The notes beneath the pieces are model-generated. The model did no database searches, had not been told where the DNA came from, and worked only from the letters and a program-made list of their open reading frames with translations. From Intrasporangium sp. (GTDB taxonomy: Bacteria > Actinomycetota > Actinomycetes > Actinomycetales > Dermatophilaceae), in the NCBI RefSeq assembly GCF_030452765.1, contig NZ_JAKDLO010000017.1, positions 1-39,678 of the forward strand: DNA of 39,678 nucleotides, in the 5' to 3' direction. A program made the translations under genes and the position numbers. Shown one piece after another: positions 32,850 to 39,678 of this stretch (the stretch's first letter is position 1; each line of letters starts with the position of its first letter).

Positions 32850-33677
32850 ATGGACATCACCGGTACGAGCCGGCCCCGCGACGTCGAGCCGAGCGGGGGT
32901 GGGTCAGACGAGGTCGGCCCGCCCCCGCTGTCCCTTTTCGCGCTCGAGCCATCGCGCGCGCGTGTCGAGTGGCTCTCCCTGATGATCTCGGAGTGGATGC
33001 TCGACCCTCCCCGGGGTTCCGGCGACCCCGTGCTCGTGCTACCCGGGCTACTCGCGGGAGACGAGGCGACCGAGCCGCTGCGCCGGGTACTTGCCCGGCT
33101 CGGTCATGCGAGCCACGGGTGGGGGCTGGGTGTCAACGTCGGGCCGACGGCAACGATCCTCGATGGGATGGTTGCCAGGGTCGTCGCCTTGTCGGATGCG
33201 GCTCGCATACGAGGTGGAGACGGCCGGGTCCACCTCGTCGGGGTGAGCCTCGGTGGGATCCTTGCTCGAGAGCTGGCCCGCCAAGCCCCCGATCGCGTCG
33301 GCCGCGTGGTGACCATCGGCAGTCCGTTCCGTATCCTGGACCACCGGCAGAGCCGTCTCGCCGGCGTGTTCCAGTCCCTGTCCCACCTGCACGTGAGCCG
33401 TGACCGGTTCGACATCTTCAACCAGACCACGGTTCCCCCTCACGTGCCGACGACCGCCATCTTCTCCCGAACCGACGGAGTGGTGTCCTGGCGAACGTGT
33501 GTCGACCGACCCGGCATCGCCGGCCATGAGAGCGTCGAGGTGCGCTCGAGCCACACCGGCATGCCGTACAACCCGGCAACGGTCTATGTGGTTGCTGACC
33601 GTCTTGCCCGCGAGACCGGTCAATGGCGACCGTTTCAGGCACCACTGCGACTTCGCCACCTGTACCCCGCGCCATGA
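32850..33677 (+). CDS. Alpha/beta hydrolase (lipase/esterase-like)
   Basis: A 275-residue alpha/beta hydrolase. The nucleophile elbow is G-V-S-L-G-G (S133), with D209 in F-S-R-T-D-G-V-V and H235 in R-S-S-H-T-G-M completing the triad. The early V-L-V-L-P-G-L-L-A-G segment supplies the oxyanion strand, and V-V-T-I-G-S-P-F follows the elbow helix, as in actinobacterial lipases. No signal peptide is visible, so it acts inside the cell, perhaps on stored wax ester or triacylglycerol made by the neighbour. ATG 32850 has AAGGGG upstream; 32832 and 32835 are in-frame alternatives. Confidence 0.82.
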   Translation: MDITGTSRPRDVEPSGGGSDEVGPPPLSLFALEPSRARVEWLSLMISEWMLDPPRGSGDPVLVLPGLLAGDEATEPLRRVLARLGHASHGWGLGVNVGPTATILDGMVARVVALSDAARIRGGDGRVHLVGVSLGGILARELARQAPDRVGRVVTIGSPFRILDHRQSRLAGVFQSLSHLHVSRDRFDIFNQTTVPPHVPTTAIFSRTDGVVSWRTCVDRPGIAGHESVEVRSSHTGMPYNPATVYVVADRLARETGQWRPFQAPLRLRHLYPAP

Positions 33678-33771
33678 CGCACTCGCGGACGTGGCTCGCC
33701 GGAAGGAGATGGCTTGCGCCGGCCGTCACCGCACACATCGACCACGGCTCAGCAGCCCACGAAGGAGAGTC

Positions 33772-35313
33772 ATGACCCAGTTCGTCCCCGCGTGCCCCCC
33801 GGGACTGCCTGTCGGCCCGGACTGGGTCACAACACCCACGAGCGAGTCGGTGACCTTCCCCTTCACCGGGGAGCACGTGGGGCTGGCTCCGGTGGGAACG
33901 GTTCAGCTCGCCACCGAGGCGATCACGCATGCGGAGAGACTGCGGGCGGAGGCTGCTGCGCTTCCGTCACACGCCCGCCGGGCGGTGCTCGCGCAGGCAC
34001 AGAGGGTCCTCTCGGAGCGACGTGACGAGCTCGAGCAACTCCTGGTCCTCGAGACGGGCAAGCCCCTCGTCGACTGCCGTGTCGAAGTGGACCGGACGCT
34101 GTTGACGCTGACGACATCTGCCGAGGAGGTGGCCCACCTGCACGGCGAGACGGTGCCGCTCGACCTGCTGCCGAGCGGGGAAGGGCTGATCGGCTTCTGG
34201 GTGCGTAAGCCGATCGGGGTTGTCGTGGGCATCGCCGGGTACAACTACCCGCTGCTCCTGGCCGCCCACAAGCTTGCGCCTGCCCTTGCGGCCGGGTGCC
34301 CGGTCGTCATCAAGCCGGCACCACAGACACCGCTCGCGACGCTGTGGCTCGTGCATGTCGTCCGTGAGGCGCTTGCCGCCGCGGGTGCCTCACGTGGCCT
34401 CGTCCAGCTCGTGACGGGTGGCGTAGAGGTCGGCGTCGCCCTGACCACTGACCGGCGAGTGGGTGCAGTCTCGTTCACGGGCTCGGCGTCGGTGGGGCAC
34501 ACGATCGCTCGAGATGCCGCCCCGACGAAAGTGTTGCTCGAGCTCGGCTCGAACTCGGCACTCGTCGTCGCGGGTGACGCCGATATCGAAGCGGCGGCCG
34601 ACGCGGTCGTGCGAGGCGGGTACTACGCCTCCGGGCAGGCGTGCATCTCGGTGCAACGAGTCGTCGTCGTGCAGGCGGTGCGGGACGAGTTTCTCGCCAC
34701 GCTCGCGTCCCGGATGGACCAGGTCGTCGTCGGGGACCCCCGCAAGCCGGAGACCCGGGTCGCTGCGCTCATTGACGCCCGCTCGACGCAGCGCGTCTCG
34801 GCGTGGATCAAGGCGGCGGTCGAGGCCGGCGCGACCCTCATGCATGGCGGCTCGGTCGAGGGCGGAATGCTTGTCCCGGCAGTCCTGCTCGACGTGCCTG
34901 ACAGCCAGGCCGCATGGGACGAGGAGATCTTCGGCCCAGTCGTCGCCGTCCGGTCGGTACCGACCGTGCGAGAGGCCTTCGACGTGGTCAACCGCTCCAG
35001 ATATGGCCTGCACGCCAGCGTGTTCACCTCCTCCCTCGAGACCGCGTTCCACGCGATCGACGTCATCGAGGCGGGAGGCGTCGTCATCAACGAGGTCCCC
35101 GGGTTTCGGTCGGACGTCATGCCCTATGGCGGTGTCAAGGACTCTGGGGTTGGACGCGAAGGACCAAGGTTCGCGATCGACGAGCTGACCGTGACCCGGA
35201 TGGCCATCATCCGGCCCTCGTTCGGCGGGCCACGACCCAGCACACCAGCACCCAGCACATCACGACCCACAGGGAATGCACCGGACCAGAGCTCCCAGGA
35301 GGAGACCCGATGA
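33772..35313 (+). CDS. Aldehyde dehydrogenase family protein
   Basis: A 513-residue NAD(P)-dependent aldehyde dehydrogenase. The catalytic C291 is in S-G-Q-A-C-I-S-V-Q and the general base E257 in L-L-E-L-G-S-N. The cofactor segment is A-G-Y-N-Y-P-L and F-T-G-S-A-S-V-G, and the C-terminal G-G-V-K-D-S-G-V-G-R-E-G is standard. The last 30 residues are a Pro/Ser/Thr-rich tail encoded by repeated CCAGCAC units, not part of the fold. ATG 33772 has AAGGAG ahead of it. The stop overlaps the SDR start (ATGA). With the SDR it could oxidise alcohols to acids feeding the acyl-CoA synthetase. Confidence 0.92.
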   Translation: MTQFVPACPPGLPVGPDWVTTPTSESVTFPFTGEHVGLAPVGTVQLATEAITHAERLRAEAAALPSHARRAVLAQAQRVLSERRDELEQLLVLETGKPLVDCRVEVDRTLLTLTTSAEEVAHLHGETVPLDLLPSGEGLIGFWVRKPIGVVVGIAGYNYPLLLAAHKLAPALAAGCPVVIKPAPQTPLATLWLVHVVREALAAAGASRGLVQLVTGGVEVGVALTTDRRVGAVSFTGSASVGHTIARDAAPTKVLLELGSNSALVVAGDADIEAAADAVVRGGYYASGQACISVQRVVVVQAVRDEFLATLASRMDQVVVGDPRKPETRVAALIDARSTQRVSAWIKAAVEAGATLMHGGSVEGGMLVPAVLLDVPDSQAAWDEEIFGPVVAVRSVPTVREAFDVVNRSRYGLHASVFTSSLETAFHAIDVIEAGGVVINEVPGFRSDVMPYGGVKDSGVGREGPRFAIDELTVTRMAIIRPSFGGPRPSTPAPSTSRPTGNAPDQSSQEETR

Positions 35314-36098
35314 CGCAGTTTGCGGCTGCCCACGACTTCTCTCGACTGTTCCGGCTCGATGGCAGGCGGGCTGTCGTCGTCGGGGCGGGCAGCGGTATCG
35401 GCCGGGCCGGCGCGCTTGCCCTGACCGCACACGGCGCCGAGGTGATCTGTGCCGATCGAGACCTCGCGACGGCGAAGGGTACCGTGGCAGCCGGCGGCGG
35501 GCACGCGGCATACGAGCTCGACGTCACGGACGCCGAGGCTGTGGACCGAGCGGCCACGGACCTCGGAGCAGTCGACGTCCTGGTCTTCACAGCCGCGACC
35601 AACGTGCGCAAGCGGCTCCTCGACTACACCAGCGAGGAGTTCGACCGGGTGGTCGGACTCAACCTGCGGGCGTCCTTCGACCTGGTCCGGGCGTTCGGGC
35701 GCGGGATGGCCGAACGTGGGCGGGGGAGCATCATCGGCTTCAGCTCGATCCGCTCGGTCACCGTGGAGCCCGGACAAGGTGTCTACGCCGCGACGAAGGC
35801 AGGGCTCGTCCAGCTGCTGCGCACCGCGGCCGCCGAACTCGGCCCGTCCGGGGTGCGGTGCAACGCCATCGCGCCGGGCGTCGTCGACACCCCGTTGACG
35901 GCGCAGATCCGTGCAGATCAGGAGTGGGCTGGCGCCTATGCGAGCAAGAGCGCGCTCGGCCGCTGGTCGCACGCCGAGGAGTACGCCGGCGCCGTCGTGT
36001 ACCTCGCCTCGGACGCCTCGTCGTTCGTGACCGGCAGCCAGCTGTTCGTCGACGGGGGGTGGACGGCCATCGACGGGCGGTTCACCCCACCCGCCTGA
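35310..36098 (+). CDS. Short-chain dehydrogenase/reductase (FabG-like)
   Basis: A 262-residue classical SDR. The glycine motif is G-A-G-S-G-I-G (25-31), and the catalytic residues are S146, Y159 and K163 in F-S-S-I-R and Y-A-A-T-K. V-F-V-D-G-G-W-T near the end is typical. D49 after strand 2 (C-A-D-R-D) suggests NAD(H). The ATG overlaps the aldehyde dehydrogenase stop and has AGGAGGAG upstream, so the two are translated together. It is the last gene of the cluster and is followed by a hairpin. Confidence 0.9.
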   Translation: MTQFAAAHDFSRLFRLDGRRAVVVGAGSGIGRAGALALTAHGAEVICADRDLATAKGTVAAGGGHAAYELDVTDAEAVDRAATDLGAVDVLVFTAATNVRKRLLDYTSEEFDRVVGLNLRASFDLVRAFGRGMAERGRGSIIGFSSIRSVTVEPGQGVYAATKAGLVQLLRTAAAELGPSGVRCNAIAPGVVDTPLTAQIRADQEWAGAYASKSALGRWSHAEEYAGAVVYLASDASSFVTGSQLFVDGGWTAIDGRFTPPA

Positions 36099-36112
36099 CG
36101 CCGGGGTTCTCG

Positions 36113-36139
36113 GGCCCTGCCCAGACCTGCGCCAGGGCC
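36113..36139. terminator. Hairpin between convergent genes
   Basis: GGCCCTG (36113-36119) and CAGGGCC (36133-36139) form a perfect 7-bp stem with a 13-base loop, between the SDR and the opposite-strand peptidase. Confidence 0.5.
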
Positions 36140-36167
36140 GGCCAGTCTCCGGTGTCCTTGTGCGTGG

Positions 36168-37502
36168 TCATCGCCACGGTAGCCGGGCGACCTCCAGGTG
36201 CCTGCGCGCATCATTGAACAGCCTTCGAGTCATGACCGTCGACGTGCCCTCGGTCCGCCACTGCGCAGCCTTGGCGAAGGAGGTGCACGCCGAGGGGTAG
36301 GTGTCGCAGTAGGACCGAGCGGGGCCGATGGTCTCCGCTGAGAGCATCGCCTTGGCGATCGCCCGCGAAAGGGTGTCGGCGCCGGCGCTGAAGATCGCGC
36401 TGAGCTGTCGGCCGTCAGCCGGGTTGTTGACCCGCAGCGGGGTGCCCTGCCCGGTCGCGACGGCGAAGACGGTGTCACCGTCGTAGAGGGTGTGCACCGG
36501 CCGGATCGCCCGCGCCATCCCGTCGTGGGCGTTGCCGGACATCCGCTGCGCGGCCGCCTTCTCGAGGCTCGCATTCGTCGCCACGACGGCGATGGTCGTG
36601 TTGAGATCGTCGTTCGTGGGGGCTGCTATCGCGGTCGTGCACTCCGAGCTCTTCGGCTTGCGCAGCCCCGCGAACTCGTCCCCCAGACCGAACTGGACGC
36701 CGAGCAGCTCGCAGGTGCGCGGGTCGACCGTGGAGCCGGCCGCGTTGACGATCACGACCGCCCCGACATAGATCCCGTCGCCGAGGTAGACGCTTGCCGT
36801 GCCTACTCCACCCTTGAGACCCCCGGCCCGGGCGCCAGTGCCCCCGCCGTACGCGCCTTGACGGACCGGCCCGCCCATCGTGCTCTTGGCGGCGACCCAA
36901 CCCCATTCTGGGGTGGTGCGGGCCTTGATGTCACCGCCGCGGCCGAGATCGTAGATGTCGGCCGCGGGCACGATCGGCGCAACGCCGGTGCTGCCCAACC
37001 CGACGCCCTCACCACGGTCCTCCAACCATCGAACGATCCCGTCGGTCGCCGACAAGCCGTACATACTCGACCCGCCGAGCTGAATCGCGTTGACGCCCGG
37101 GTTCGAGTTGACCGGTGAGAGCAGGTCAGTCTCCTTCGTGGCCGGGGCGCCACCTCGCTGGTCCACGCTGGCGACCGACATCGACGGCGTGTAGACAACC
37201 GTGGTCCCGGTCAGGAAGGGCGCGGTCCGCCGGTGAACCTGTCCGACCCGGATCCCCGGCACGTCGGTGACTGCGTTGAATCTGCCCGGCTGCGAAACGG
37301 TCGGACTGAAGGGCATCTGCCCAGCGGCCGTGCCGCCGGTGGCTGCAGTGGCCCCACCCACCGCCGTTGAGGGAGCGGCTGACGTGAGTAGGGCCGCGGT
37401 GCATGCGAGGGCGGCGACGGTCGCCCCGGCACGACCAAGGCGACGGGCGGCGTGGTCGATCCGCCGTGGGAGCCGGCGGGGCACTGGCTGGCTGCTGGAC
37501 AT
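36168..37502 (-). CDS. P1/S58 (DmpA-like) family peptidase, secreted
   Basis: A 444-residue protein of the DmpA/BapA N-terminal nucleophile hydrolase family, aminopeptidases that self-cleave to expose a Ser/Thr nucleophile. Family segments are F-N-A-V-T-D-V-P-G-I-R-V-G-Q, the G-G-x-x-A-T-K-E-T-D-L-L region, I-Q-L-G-G-S-S-M-Y-G-L and A-P-T-N-D-D-L-N-T-T-I-A-V-V-A-T-N; the cleavage point probably lies just before the N-T-T-I strand. The N-terminus has twin arginines (P-R-R-L-P-R-R and A-R-R-L-G-R) before a hydrophobic stretch ending in A-A-P-S-T-A, so export is likely. ATG 37502 has GGAG upstream. It stands alone. Confidence 0.87.
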   Translation of the reverse strand: MSSSQPVPRRLPRRIDHAARRLGRAGATVAALACTAALLTSAAPSTAVGGATAATGGTAAGQMPFSPTVSQPGRFNAVTDVPGIRVGQVHRRTAPFLTGTTVVYTPSMSVASVDQRGGAPATKETDLLSPVNSNPGVNAIQLGGSSMYGLSATDGIVRWLEDRGEGVGLGSTGVAPIVPAADIYDLGRGGDIKARTTPEWGWVAAKSTMGGPVRQGAYGGGTGARAGGLKGGVGTASVYLGDGIYVGAVVIVNAAGSTVDPRTCELLGVQFGLGDEFAGLRKPKSSECTTAIAAPTNDDLNTTIAVVATNASLEKAAAQRMSGNAHDGMARAIRPVHTLYDGDTVFAVATGQGTPLRVNNPADGRQLSAIFSAGADTLSRAIAKAMLSAETIGPARSYCDTYPSACTSFAKAAQWRTEGTSTVMTRRLFNDARRHLEVARLPWR

Positions 37503-37601
37503 GGTGTCTCCGATCGGGTGTGCGTGATCCCGCGTGGGCCTCTGCATGCTCTCAGCCCGAAATGTCCGGGTCCATAGTGATTTGCAACGTGTCTCAAACC
37601 C

Positions 37602-38276
37602 TCACGGCGTGAACGCGCAGAACTCGTTGCCCTCCTGGTCGGCCAGGACCGTCCAGCCGATCCCGCCGTCGCCCTTGTCGCGCAGCATCGTGGCGCCGTG
37701 CCGGACGAGTCCGTCAAGATCGTCCGCCCACACGTCGACGTGCATCCGGTTCTTCGTCGCCTTCGCCTCGGGCACCGGGCTGAAAGTCACTGCCTCGAAA
37801 GGCAGCCCGGGCACAGCCTCGAGCCACGAGAAGCCGCGCTCGTCGTCGCCCAGCGTCCCGCCGAAGACCACCTGCCACCATGCCGCGACCCGGTGCGCGC
37901 CTGCCGGGTCGCCCGTCACGTCAAGCACGAGCTCGTAGGGTCGCCGGTTCAGCTCCTCCCGGACGAAGACGCAGAACACCTGTCCGTCGGGGTCGCGCAT
38001 GACCGTCCATCGTTGTGTGTCGTCGACGACGACGGCACCGAGTGACTCTGCCTCCAGCACAGACGCCACGTTGACGTCGATGTGGAGCCGGTTCTTGACC
38101 GTGGTGGGCTCGGGCACCGTGTTGACCCAGACGCGCACCATGTCGCCCTCGCGCAGGCAGGCGTCACCGTCGTCGAGCAGGTCGAGGTCCCACCCCAGCA
38201 GAGATGCCCAGAAGGCACCCTCGGCCCGGGCGTCGACCGCATCGATGCAGAGGTCCTTGTATCGCCCGAGTGCCAT
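37602..38276 (-). CDS. VOC (glyoxalase/bleomycin-resistance-like) protein, two domains
   Basis: A 224-residue protein with two vicinal-oxygen-chelate domains, about residues 1-115 and 115-224. Each has the matching elements F-W-A-S-L-L-G-W / W-W-Q-V-V-F-G-G, N-R-L-H-I-D-V / N-R-M-H-V-D-V, and D-P-D-G-Q-V-F-C-V-F / D-Q-E-G-N-E-F-C-A-F near the end. These are mostly uncharacterised metal-binding or drug-binding proteins. There is no Shine-Dalgarno before ATG 38276. The gene is divergent from the DoxX-like gene. Confidence 0.85.
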   Translation of the reverse strand: MALGRYKDLCIDAVDARAEGAFWASLLGWDLDLLDDGDACLREGDMVRVWVNTVPEPTTVKNRLHIDVNVASVLEAESLGAVVVDDTQRWTVMRDPDGQVFCVFVREELNRRPYELVLDVTGDPAGAHRVAAWWQVVFGGTLGDDERGFSWLEAVPGLPFEAVTFSPVPEAKATKNRMHVDVWADDLDGLVRHGATMLRDKGDGGIGWTVLADQEGNEFCAFTP

Positions 38277-38356
38277 CTGCCCACGCTATCGGCCGGTGGG
38301 TCCCGCCGGTGCCGCGTAGATCACAGTGCGCAAAGGTGACGGCGCCACGGCACGGC

Positions 38357-38373
38357 TACTACGATATGTAGTA
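38357..38373. promoter_or_regulatory. 17-bp palindrome upstream of the DoxX-like gene
   Basis: TACTAC-GATAT-GTAGTA is a perfect inverted repeat in otherwise GC-rich DNA, 49 bases before the DoxX start and 80 bases from the divergent VOC start. The TAC/GTA halves resemble BlaI/MecI-type operators (TACA...TGTA). No such repressor is encoded in the window. Confidence 0.6.
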
Positions 38374-38422
38374 CCGACAGGGTGCCTGCCGGAGCCACCA
38401 CCAAGTTCTGGAGATGAGAACG

Positions 38423-39001
38423 ATGGCCACCATCCATCCTGACAGCGTGACGAAGAGTCGCGGCAACGTCCACCCGGTAGCAGCGGGCGTGACCTTCCAG
38501 GAGGAGGTCGTCCGGTCCGTCTGGGCGCGCCGCTTCCTCGGTGGTCTGCGGATCGTCCTGGGCTTCATGTTCCTGTGGCCCTTCCTCGACAAGCTCTTCG
38601 GGCTCGGCTACATGACCCCCGCCGCCAAGGCGTGGATCGACGGGGGCACGCCCGCCCAGGGCTTCATGACCCACGCCGAAGGCCCGTTCGCCGGGTTCTT
38701 CGCCTCGATCAGCGGCCCTTGGGCCGACTGGCTCTTCATGCTCGGCCTGCTCGGTATCGGTGTCGCCGTGCTGGCCGGCGCAGGCCTCAAGATCGCCGCC
38801 TTGGCCGGCGGCCTGCTCCTGCTCCTCATGTACCTGGCCGAGTTCCCGCTGGGGACGACGGGCGCGTACACCAACCCCATCTTCGACAGCCACTGGGTCG
38901 AGGGCCTTGGTCTCGCGGTGCTCGCCGCGACCTACGCCGGAGACACGTGGGGCGTCGGCAAGTGGTGGGGCCGCAAGGTCGGCAACGGCATCCTGCGGTG
39001 A
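38423..39001 (+). CDS. DoxX-family-like integral membrane protein
   Basis: A 192-residue protein with four predicted membrane helices: about 40-58 (L-G-G-L-R-I-V-L-G-F-M-F-L-W-P-F), 100-118 (L-F-M-L-G-L-L-G-I-G-V-A-V), 122-137 (A-L-A-G-G-L-L-L-L-L-M-Y-L) and 160-175. The early W-A-R-R-F-L-G-G-L-R-I-V-L-G-F segment and W-P-F-L-D-K-L-F-G-L-G are typical of DoxX-like proteins, some of which take part in redox or thiol homeostasis. ATG 38423 is preferred (GGAG nine bases upstream) over 38414. It is probably controlled through the palindrome at 38357. Confidence 0.8.
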   Translation: MATIHPDSVTKSRGNVHPVAAGVTFQEEVVRSVWARRFLGGLRIVLGFMFLWPFLDKLFGLGYMTPAAKAWIDGGTPAQGFMTHAEGPFAGFFASISGPWADWLFMLGLLGIGVAVLAGAGLKIAALAGGLLLLLMYLAEFPLGTTGAYTNPIFDSHWVEGLGLAVLAATYAGDTWGVGKWWGRKVGNGILR

Positions 39002-39044
39002 CCCGATAGGTGGCCGTCGGGCTCACCGAGGGCGGCCCACCAGA

Positions 39045-39081
39045 CGGAGGGCGATCTGCTGAGGAGGCGGGTCGCCCTCCG
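39045..39081 (+). terminator. 10-bp hairpin after the DoxX-like gene
   Basis: CGGAGGGCGA (39045-39054) and TCGCCCTCCG (39072-39081) form a perfect 10-bp stem with a 17-base loop, the first of two tandem hairpins. Confidence 0.6.
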
Positions 39082-39107
39082 ATCGTCCAAGAGCAGAAGG
39101 TATGCCG

Positions 39108-39135
39108 CTGGGCCCGGTCCTCGGACCGGGCCCAG
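39108..39135 (+). terminator. Strong terminator, 13-bp perfect inverted repeat
   Basis: CTGGGCCCGGTCC (39108-39120) and GGACCGGGCCCAG (39123-39135) are exact complements across two bases, followed by TTCCC. A GTATGCCGC copy (39100-39108) leads into the stem. Confidence 0.8.
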
Positions 39136-39184
39136 TTCCCGTGCTGCCCGGTGGTGACCACAGGCTCTGGAGCACACTGGGCCC

Positions 39185-39637
39185 ATGACGACGACACCCG
39201 GAGGCGACCTACCGATGCGGACCGAGGACGGCAGGCCGTCCCTCGACGGCCTGGTCGCGGCGATGCCGTTCGCTGGGGCGATCGGTCTGGAGCTGACCCA
39301 GGCCGAGCCCCGCGAGGTCCGGGGCGCGCTGGCCTGGCGCCAGTCCCTCTGCACCGTCGGCGGCGCCCTGCACGGCGGCGCGATCATGGCGTTCGCCGAC
39401 AGCCTCGGCGGCATCTGTGCCTACCTCAACCTCGGGCCGGGCGAGACGACCACGACGATCGAGTCCAAGACCAACTTCTTCAGGGGTGTCCGCGAGGGGC
39501 GGGTGCAGGGGGTCAGCGAGCCGTTGCACGTCGGACGCTCGACCGTCGTCGTGCAGACGGACCTGTTCGACGACACCGGCAGGCGGGTCGCCCGGGTCAC
39601 CCAGACCCAGGCGCGGGTCGCGGCCCCGACATCGTGA
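39185..39637 (+). CDS. PaaI-type hotdog-fold thioesterase
   Basis: A 150-residue acyl-CoA thioesterase-like protein. The hotdog core is seen in G-A-L-H-G-G-A-I-M-A-F-A-D-S-L-G-G, with the catalytic Asp in the helix, and in T-T-I-E-S-K-T-N-F-F-R-G-V, V-Q-G-V-S-E-P-L-H-V-G-R and the final V-A-R-V-T-Q-T-Q-A-R-V. It would hydrolyse acyl- or aryl-CoA thioesters in the cytosol. ATG 39185 has no Shine-Dalgarno; CACACT just upstream may act as a leaderless -10. The 40 bases after its stop are a loose repeat of CCCTGACCC-like units and run off the window. Confidence 0.87.
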   Translation: MTTTPGGDLPMRTEDGRPSLDGLVAAMPFAGAIGLELTQAEPREVRGALAWRQSLCTVGGALHGGAIMAFADSLGGICAYLNLGPGETTTTIESKTNFFRGVREGRVQGVSEPLHVGRSTVVVQTDLFDDTGRRVARVTQTQARVAAPTS

Positions 39638-39678
39638 CCCCGACCCTGTGACCCCCGACACCCTGACCCCTGAGCCCG

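Noticed and set aside
35215-35275. CCAGCAC repeats between aldehyde dehydrogenase and SDR as a regulatory array
   Set aside because: They lie inside the open frame of the aldehyde dehydrogenase and encode a Pro/Ser/Thr-rich tail. A low-complexity coding expansion explains them.

Overview
The window is high-GC DNA from a chromosome of an actinobacterium. The evidence is near-exclusive G/C in third codon positions, several leaderless-looking starts with TANNNT boxes 5-7 nt before the start codon, a deazaflavin (F420)-type nitroreductase, a WS/DGAT-type acyltransferase and actinobacterial toxin-antitoxin types. A family such as Intrasporangiaceae (Janibacter/Phycicoccus-like) would fit, but this is an impression from sequence style and no search was run. 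I see no rRNA, tRNA, CRISPR array, intact insertion sequence or prophage.

Layout. 1-8650 is an accessory stretch that surrounds two core metabolic genes. It holds a frameshifted RCC1-repeat gene, the tail of an ABC-2 permease, a Uma2-type nuclease, two unrecognised remnants, an McrA-like HNH endonuclease, a PLP decarboxylase preceded by three 21-bp-spaced repeats, metE, an intact vapBC pair, a broken hypothetical gene and a relBE-like pair broken by three single-base deletions. 8650-13990 is small-molecule and redox metabolism: an F420-type reductase with its TetR repressor, a hexapeptide-repeat protein, an acetamidase/formamidase, an SDR, an aldo-keto reductase and a small membrane protein. 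14011-17846 holds a DHA2 drug exporter convergent with an acetoin-dehydrogenase-like E1alpha/E1beta/single-lipoyl-domain operon that has no E2 or E3. 18080-20941 holds an orphan, twice-frameshifted jetA (Wadjet type II), a tandem universal stress protein and an SRPBCC protein.

21242-36098 is the most coherent block. On the minus strand lie a complete dipeptide/oligopeptide ABC importer (dppABCDF) and an amidase translationally coupled to a FadR/GntR regulator. Divergent to them on the plus strand lie an acyl-CoA synthetase, a wax ester synthase/DGAT, a 90-residue helical protein, an alpha/beta hydrolase, an aldehyde dehydrogenase and an SDR. Two copies of a FadR-like palindrome (CTGGTC-N-GACCAG, one mismatch each) lie before the amidase-gntR operon and between dppA and the acyl-CoA synthetase. 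The block therefore reads as one regulon: import an amide, release the acid, activate it to acyl-CoA, then store or process it. 36168-39678 is ordinary: a secreted P1/S58 peptidase, a double VOC protein, a DoxX-like membrane protein behind a clean palindrome, and a hotdog thioesterase.

Across the window, about ten single-base-scale frameshifts fall only in accessory or defence-type genes, and none in roughly 30 kb of metabolic genes. This suggests biological decay rather than poor sequence. The nonamer GCGGCATAC recurs eight times between genes, several times beside terminators or start sites.
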